Positions 59,710-64,000 of a stretch of 64,000 nt of DNA are shown here, piece by piece. Source of the stretch: an uncultured Caldimonas sp. (lineage in GTDB: Bacteria > Pseudomonadota > Gammaproteobacteria > Burkholderiales > Burkholderiaceae); the NCBI RefSeq assembly GCF_946480305.1, contig NZ_CAMLJQ010000018.1:1-64000 (forward strand), written 5' to 3'. The position numbers and the translations under genes are program-made. Each line of letters begins with the position of its first letter. Positions within the stretch are counted from its first letter, which is position 1. Under the pieces are notes generated by a model that did no database searches, was not told the DNA's origin, and saw only the letters and a list, made by a program, of their open reading frames with translations.

Positions 59710-60741
59710 ATGACCTTCACCGTGACCGTGCAGCCGAGCGGCCACACCTTCGACGTCCAGCGCGACGAAACCGTGCTGGCCGCCGCGATCCGCCAGGGCG
59801 TGGGCCTGCCCTACGGTTGCAAGGACGGCGCCTGCGGCTCGTGCAAGAGCCGCCTGCTCGATGGCCGCGTGATCCACGGCGCCCACCAGGTGAAGGCCAT
59901 GTCGCCCGCCGAGGAAGACGCGGGCTACACGCTGACCTGCTGCGCCACCCCCCAGACCGACATCGTCATCGAGTCGCGTGAGGTGGTCGGTGCAGGGCAG
60001 TTCCCGATCAAGAAGATGCCGTGTCGCGTCAGCACGATCGAGAAGGTCGCGCCCGACGTGGCCGTGCTCAAGCTGCAGCTGCCCGCCAACGACCAGTTGC
60101 AGTACCACGCGGGTCAGTACGTCGAATTCATCCTGCGTGACGGCGCGCGGCGCAGCTACTCGATGGCCAACGCGCCGCACACCCAGGCCGAGAAGCCAGG
60201 CATCGAGCTGCACATCCGCCACATGCCCGGCGGCAAGTTCACCGACCACGTGTTCGGTGCGATGAAGGAGAAGGAGATCCTGCGGCTCGAGGGCCCGTTC
60301 GGCAGCTTCTTCCTGCGCGAAGACTCCGACAAGCCGATCGTGCTGTTGGCCTCGGGCACCGGCTTTGCGCCCATCAAGGCGCTGATCGAGCACATGCAGT
60401 TCAAGGGCATCACCCGCCCTGCCGTGCTGTACTGGGGCTGCCGCAGCAAGGCCGACCTGTACCTGCACGAGTGGGCCGAGCAGGCCGCGGCTGCGATGCC
60501 GAACCTGCAGTACGTGCCGGTGCTGTCCGAGCCCAAACCCGAAGATGGCTGGGCGGGTCGCACGGGCTTCGTGCACCAGGCGGTGATGCAGGACTTGCCG
60601 GATCTCTCGGGGCACCAGGTCTATGCGTGCGGGGCGCCGGTGATGGTGGAGTCGGCACAGCGCGATTTCACGCTGCATTGCAGGTTGCCTGCTGAAGAGT
60701 TCTACGCAGACTCCTTCACCAGCGAAGCCGACAAGCACTGA
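59710..60741 (+). CDS. Ferredoxin-reductase fusion, CDP-6-deoxy-glucoseen reductase (AscD)-like
   Basis: 343 residues with three modules: plant-type [2Fe-2S] ferredoxin (PYGCKDGACGSCKSRLLDG plus LTCCATP), FAD domain (RSYSMANAP) and NAD domain (LLASGTGFAPIKALIEHM, YACGAPVMVESA). This architecture serves oxygenases and the AscD/RfbI deoxysugar reductase; no sugar-biosynthesis or oxygenase gene is nearby, so the electron acceptor is unknown. AGGAGAG precedes the ATG. Confidence 0.85.
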   Translation: MTFTVTVQPSGHTFDVQRDETVLAAAIRQGVGLPYGCKDGACGSCKSRLLDGRVIHGAHQVKAMSPAEEDAGYTLTCCATPQTDIVIESREVVGAGQFPIKKMPCRVSTIEKVAPDVAVLKLQLPANDQLQYHAGQYVEFILRDGARRSYSMANAPHTQAEKPGIELHIRHMPGGKFTDHVFGAMKEKEILRLEGPFGSFFLREDSDKPIVLLASGTGFAPIKALIEHMQFKGITRPAVLYWGCRSKADLYLHEWAEQAAAAMPNLQYVPVLSEPKPEDGWAGRTGFVHQAVMQDLPDLSGHQVYACGAPVMVESAQRDFTLHCRLPAEEFYADSFTSEADKH

Positions 60742-60791
60742 AGGCTGCTTCCTCGGCGGGCTCACCGTTCCCGCGCGCCGCGTTTGCGCGG

Positions 60792-60894
60792 GACGAGGTT
60801 GCCGGGTGGCCGGCTCCGCTCATGTCCCCCGGCCCGGGCTGACGCCTGGGCCTCCTCCTTTACTTCGCTTCGCCGGCCACCCGGCAACCTCGTC
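60792..60894 (+). repeat. Long-hairpin element A
   Basis: Perfect 23-bp inverted repeat (60792-60814 with 60872-60894; arm begins GACGAGGTTGCCGGGTGG) around a 57-nt core. The core begins TCCGCTCATGTCCCCC and ends TCCTCCTTTACTTCGCT, with a small variable hairpin between. Element B, in inverted orientation, shares these two core blocks exactly but has a different, covarying stem. The segment 60742-60791 holds only a GC hairpin (TCCCGCGC/GCGCGGGA, 60769-60776/60786-60793). Confidence 0.85.
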
Positions 60895-60937
60895 TGGAAA
60901 CGCTCGCTCGGCCTGTCGCACGCAAGAGACGGCTCCA

Positions 60938-61041
60938 GATCGAGATGGCGGGGTGCTGTGCGTAGCGAAGTAAAGGAGGAGCGGCGGGCAAAGCCCGGCG
61001 CGGGGGACATGAGCGGAGCACAGTACCCCGCCATCTCGATC
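60938..61041 (-). repeat. Long-hairpin element B
   Basis: 24-bp inverted repeat (60938-60961 with 61018-61041; arm begins GATCGAGATGGCGGGGT) with one G-T pair, around a 56-nt core that is the reverse complement of element A's core in its outer 16 and 17 nt (GGGGGACATGAGCGGA and AGCGAAGTAAAGGAGGA on the plus strand). The inner hairpin reads GCGGGC-AAA-GCCCGG-like. The 170 nt from here to the next gene hold no feature that I can name. Confidence 0.85.
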
Positions 61042-61211
61042 CCGCACGAACCTCCACATGGGAAACAACGCGACCTCCCATGTTCACGCTTCACCGAAAA
61101 GCAGCATGCAAGCGCGATGTTCGCCCGCATCGCCCGCGCCAGCGACAAGGGCCCGCCATACTGGAGCTCCTTTCGTTTCTCGCAGGCGCCTTTCGCGCCC
61201 ACGCCGTACCG

Positions 61212-62189
61212 ATGAACCGACGACTCTGGCTGCAAGCGCATGCTGCCCTCGGCTGCGCGCTTTCCTTCCCTTCGCTGCTCCATGCACAGACGCGCACCGT
61301 CAAGCTCGTCGTGCCGTATCCGGCAGGCGGTCCGCTGGATGCCATTGCACGCCTGCTGGCCGACAAGGCCAAGGATGCACTGGGCACCGTGATCGTCGAG
61401 AACCGTCCTGGGGCCGGTGGCAATCTCGGCGCCGATCATGTCGCGAAGGCTGCCGCCGACGGCAACACTATCGTGATGGGTGCCGTGGCAACGCACGCGA
61501 TCAACCCGTGGCTCTATGCCCGCGTGCCCTACGACCCGATCCGCGACTTCGCGCCCATCACGCTGGTGGCGCGTGTGCCGAACGTGCTCGTGATGAACAA
61601 CGACACGGCCGCGCGGCTGCACATCAATTCCCTGCAGGACCTGATCGCCTACGCGCGCAAGAATCCGGGCCGGCTGAACTACGGCTCCGGTGGCAACGGC
61701 AGCGCCGGCCACCTTGCAGGCGAGATGTTCAAGACGCAAGCCAAGGTGAGCATGGTGCACATCCCGTATGCGGGCGCCGCGCCGGCGCAGCTCGGCCTGC
61801 TGGCGGGGCAGGTGGACCTGAACTTCGACAACCTCGCCGGGGCCTCCGCCAACATCCGTGCAGGCAAGCTGAAGGCCCTGGCGGTGACGACACCGCAGCG
61901 TTCGAGTGCGATGCCCGAGCTGCCGACGATCGCCGAGTCGGGCCTGCCCGGCTTCGCGATCGACACCTGGTTCGGGTTGTTCGCCCCCGCCAGGACACCG
62001 GCCGATGTGGTGTCCCGGCTGAACGAGACTTTCGTTGCCGCACTGAACGCGCCCGACGTGAAGACCCGCTTTGCCACCTTCATGGCCGAGCCCTCGCCGA
62101 CCACGCCGCAGCAGTTTGCAGAGTTCGTGAAGGCCGAACTTGGCAAGTACGAGCAGGTGGTGAAGGCCAGCGGCGCGAAGATCGAGTGA
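61212..62189 (+). CDS. Bug-family (TctC-like) tripartite transporter binding protein
   Basis: 325 residues, periplasmic. Signal peptide MNRRLWLQAHAALGCALSFP ending near LHAQT, then the Bug fold: KLVVPYPAGGPLDAIARLLA, VIVENRPGAGGNLGADHVAK, LNYGSGGNGSAGHLAGEMFK, HIPYAGAAPAQLGLLAGQVD and PELPTIAESGLPGFAIDTWF. Bug proteins capture carboxylates or amides. Orphan: tctA/tctB are at the other end of the window. The start at 61212 fits the signal peptide. Confidence 0.92.
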   Translation: MNRRLWLQAHAALGCALSFPSLLHAQTRTVKLVVPYPAGGPLDAIARLLADKAKDALGTVIVENRPGAGGNLGADHVAKAAADGNTIVMGAVATHAINPWLYARVPYDPIRDFAPITLVARVPNVLVMNNDTAARLHINSLQDLIAYARKNPGRLNYGSGGNGSAGHLAGEMFKTQAKVSMVHIPYAGAAPAQLGLLAGQVDLNFDNLAGASANIRAGKLKALAVTTPQRSSAMPELPTIAESGLPGFAIDTWFGLFAPARTPADVVSRLNETFVAALNAPDVKTRFATFMAEPSPTTPQQFAEFVKAELGKYEQVVKASGAKIE

Positions 62190-62231
62190 CGCCGCACCGC
62201 TGCGTTTTCACGACATCCCCCAACTCGGCGT

Positions 62232-62259
62232 TTGACGCACCGCAACAAACTCGCTTAGT
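62232..62259 (+). promoter_or_regulatory. Candidate promoter of the leader/argD unit
   Basis: -35 TTGACG (62232-62237), 16-nt spacer and a weak -10 CTTAGT (62254-62259). The start would fall at or just before the leader ATG at 62269. Confidence 0.4.
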
Positions 62260-62268
62260 CTGCGTCTC

Positions 62269-62331
62269 ATGTTGAAGCAGCTCCCGTTCGCCACCAAACA
62301 TTGGAACCGACGTACTCGACGACGACGTTGA
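62269..62331 (+). CDS. Arginine-rich leader peptide (candidate attenuator)
   Basis: A 20-codon ORF ending HWNRRTRRRR-stop: six of the last seven codons are Arg, four of them CGA, a codon seldom used in high-GC genomes. It is followed 43 nt later by a strong terminator hairpin and then by an argD-like gene. This is the layout of amino-acid attenuation, here for arginine. No ribosome site is visible, so translation would be leaderless if the promoter above is right. Confidence 0.6.
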   Translation: MLKQLPFATKHWNRRTRRRR

Positions 62332-62373
62332 GGGCTCGTTCCTGTTTGGCTCCGCACGGAGGCACACCAACCC

Positions 62374-62407
62374 AAGGCCACGAGTACCCCTCGTGGCCTT
62401 TTTGTTT
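62374..62407 (+). terminator. Intrinsic terminator/attenuator before argD-like gene
   Basis: Perfect 11-bp stem AAGGCCACGAG/CTCGTGGCCTT with loop TACCC and a T-rich tail. The left arm (ACGAGT, 62380-62385) can alternatively pair with GCTCGT at 62334-62339 just after the leader stop, and CGAGTAC (62381-62387) with GTACTCG (62312-62318) inside the Arg codons. Confidence 0.85.
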
Positions 62408-62465
62408 GCCCTCGAAAGAGGATGAGGGCGCCCGGCCTGAAGAAGGCCCACACAGCGAGGAAACC

Positions 62466-63683
62466 ATGAGCTTCGACTCCGTCAGCTTCCACCACTACCC
62501 CGTCGATGCGCTGATGCGCGTGACGAACCGTCCGCAGCACGTGTTCGTGCGCGGCAACGGGCATTGGCTGTGGGACTCGACCGGGCGACGTTACCTCGAC
62601 TTCGTGCAGGGCTGGGCCGTGAACGCGCTCGGACACGGCGCACCCGAGATCGCGGCCGCGCTCGCGGCACAGGCCACCCGCCTGCTGCACACCGGCCCGG
62701 GCTTCTACAACGACCGCGCGATCGAGCTGGCGTCGCAGCTCGTGCAAGCGAGCAAGCTGGAGCGCGTGTTCTTCACGAACAACGGCGCCGAGGCCAATGA
62801 AGGGGCGATCAAGCTCGCACGCAAGTACGGCCGCGTGCGCAAGGGCGGCGCGTTCGAGATCGTCACCTTCGAGAACGGCTTCCATGGGCGCACGCTGGCG
62901 ACGATGAGCGCGAGCGGCAAGCCCGGGTTCGACCGGCTCTTCGCGCCGCAGGTGCCCGGCTTCCCGAAGGCCCCGTTCAACCACCTCGACAGCGTCGCGG
63001 CCCGTATCTCCTCCAACACGGTGGCCGTGATGCTGGAACTGGTGCAGGGCGAGGCCGGTGTCATCGAGGCCGCCCCGGGCTTCGTGCGCGGCTTGCGCGA
63101 GTTGTGCGACCAACACGGCCTGCTGCTGATCGTCGACGAGGTGCAGACCGGCATGGCGCGCACGGGTTCGCTGTTCGCCTTCGAGCGCTATGGCGTGCGG
63201 CCCGACGTGATGACGCTGGGCAAGGGCCTGGGCGGCGGCGTGCCGATCGGCGCCGTGCTGGCGCGGGAAGACGCATGCTGCTTCGAGCCGGGCGACCAGG
63301 GCGGCACCTTCAACGGCAATGCGTTGGTCTGCGCTGCGGCGCAGGCCGTGCTGCAGCGCGTGAGCGAGCCGGCGTTCCTTGAACAGGTGGTCGAGATGGG
63401 AGCGTTGCTGCGCGCGCGCCTCGCGGCGCTGTCGGCCCGTCACGGCCTGGGCGGCGTGCTCGGCACCGGCCTGCTGCAAGCGCTCGATCTGCCGCCCTCG
63501 CTGAATGCGCACCACGTCGCCGACGCCGCCATGAGCCCGACAGGCGACACGCCAGGGCTGCTGGTCAACCCGGTGCGGCCGCATCGGCTGCGCTTCATGC
63601 CGGCGCTCAATTGCGGCGAGGACGAGATCGAGCAGGCGATGCACCTGCTCGACGCCGCACTCGTGCGCGCGGCACGCGCGTGA
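62466..63683 (+). CDS. argD: Acetylornithine aminotransferase-like class III aminotransferase
   Basis: 405-residue PLP enzyme of the ArgD/ornithine-omega-aminotransferase family; ArgD makes N-acetylornithine in arginine synthesis. Landmarks: LWDSTGRRYLDFVQGWAVNA, FFTNNGAEANEGAIKLARKY, FENGFHGRTLATMSASGKPG, LIVDEVQTGMARTGSLFAFE and the PLP lysine in TLGKGLGGGVPIGAVLA. GAGGAAAC before the ATG at 62466. The arginine-rich leader upstream supports an arginine role; succinylornithine or other omega-amino acids remain possible. Confidence 0.8.
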   Translation: MSFDSVSFHHYPVDALMRVTNRPQHVFVRGNGHWLWDSTGRRYLDFVQGWAVNALGHGAPEIAAALAAQATRLLHTGPGFYNDRAIELASQLVQASKLERVFFTNNGAEANEGAIKLARKYGRVRKGGAFEIVTFENGFHGRTLATMSASGKPGFDRLFAPQVPGFPKAPFNHLDSVAARISSNTVAVMLELVQGEAGVIEAAPGFVRGLRELCDQHGLLLIVDEVQTGMARTGSLFAFERYGVRPDVMTLGKGLGGGVPIGAVLAREDACCFEPGDQGGTFNGNALVCAAAQAVLQRVSEPAFLEQVVEMGALLRARLAALSARHGLGGVLGTGLLQALDLPPSLNAHHVADAAMSPTGDTPGLLVNPVRPHRLRFMPALNCGEDEIEQAMHLLDAALVRAARA

Positions 63684-63686
63684 GCC

Positions 63687-64000
63687 TCACAGCTCCTTGC
63701 GGCGGATGAAACTGGAGCGCTTCGCGTCCTCGGGGTACTGGAACTGGATCTCCCCCCGGCGCCACACACCGAGCCAGATCATGTTGCGCGAGAACGCATC
63801 GTGGTCGCTGGGGGAGAACGGCTTCTCGTGCGTCGTCACGACACCGGCATACGGGCGCTCCAGGTTCTCCAGCGCGCGCTTGAGTGCATCACCCGAGGTG
63901 TCGCCCTTGCTCTGGAACAACACACGCAGCATCAGGTGCACGGCGTCGTATGTCTGCGCGGCAGCCATCAGGGAGCCGACCGGCTCATTGCCGGCGTGGC
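63687..64000 (-). CDS. ABC transporter substrate-binding protein, LivJ type (5' end beyond window)
   Basis: 104 C-terminal residues are visible, with the frame open to the window edge. QTYDAVHLMLRVLFQSKGDT and ALKRALENLERPYAGVVTTH followed by FSPSDHDAF is the C-terminal pattern of Peripla_BP_6 binding proteins, which are normally about 380 residues. Convergent with the aminotransferase gene, 3 nt apart. Ligand unknown. Confidence 0.8.
   Translation of the reverse strand, partial: HAGNEPVGSLMAAAQTYDAVHLMLRVLFQSKGDTSGDALKRALENLERPYAGVVTTHEKPFSPSDHDAFSRNMIWLGVWRRGEIQFQYPEDAKRSSFIRRKEL

Noticed and set aside
1..64000. CRISPR arrays, insertion sequences and rRNA genes
   Set aside because: No regularly spaced short repeats, transposase genes with terminal repeats, or rRNA-like stretches were seen on either strand.

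Overview
The window is a chromosomal stretch of a high-GC Gram-negative bacterium. The gene set fits the Burkholderiales, probably the Rubrivivax/Leptothrix/Ideonella side: tripartite tricarboxylate transporter parts and a Bug-type binding protein, the DUF2782-thrB-BPSS1780 block beside polA, a single LolC/E protein, PhoX and a URC-type uracil operon. The taxonomic placement is inference. Coding density is high and no phage, insertion sequence, CRISPR array or rRNA is visible. There is one tRNA, tRNA-Leu(CAA).

Layout. 1-7 kb (minus strand): tctA/tctB, a lone GspE-type ATPase, a spermidine-synthase-like protein, a hypoxanthine-DNA glycosylase, a TatD nuclease and lolC-lolD. 7-16 kb: an rpfE-like gene with recJ, two glucose/sorbosone-dehydrogenase-type proteins flanking a YiaA-type membrane protein and an oxygenase remnant, a PHP exonuclease with a YciO/Sua5 protein, then a glutaredoxin-like protein, RidA and PlsY. 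16-23 kb: a glycine/tyrosine-rich protein, rpoN, a small hydrophilic protein back to back with a hemerythrin protein, a BON lipoprotein and an orphan NtrC-family regulator. Three sigma54-type promoters lie among these genes, so this block reads as a self-contained sigma54 unit. 23-31 kb: YihY, a zinc-ribbon membrane protein, polA, DUF2782, thrB, a BPSS1780 membrane protein and a FecR-domain protein. 31-37 kb: phoX behind a Pho box, a small lipoprotein, and an IclR regulator divergent from a 3-hydroxyacyl-CoA dehydrogenase and an ABC binding protein, with three matching palindromes. 37-49 kb: uvrD, a DUF1772 protein, guaC, a TetR gene divergent from an NTF2-fold gene, valS, galU, tandem structured repeats, TusA, Nudix, a TrmB-like protein and cysM.

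49.5-51.6 kb, next to the tRNA-Leu gene, holds a lower-GC islet. It has an M23 peptidase without a signal peptide, overlapped by a secreted partner protein: a likely toxin-immunity pair. 51.6-56.7 kb is a pyrimidine-catabolism operon (URC1, URC4, upp, RutR-like regulator, cytosine deaminase) behind a perfect RutR-type palindrome. 57-64 kb: rhomboid, a DegP-like pseudoprotease, an epimerase, a ferredoxin-reductase fusion, two long-hairpin elements with covarying stems, a Bug binding protein, an arginine-rich leader peptide with terminator ahead of an argD-like aminotransferase, and a truncated LivJ-type gene.

All positions, pairings and GC figures were read by hand; no alignment, folding or database search was run.
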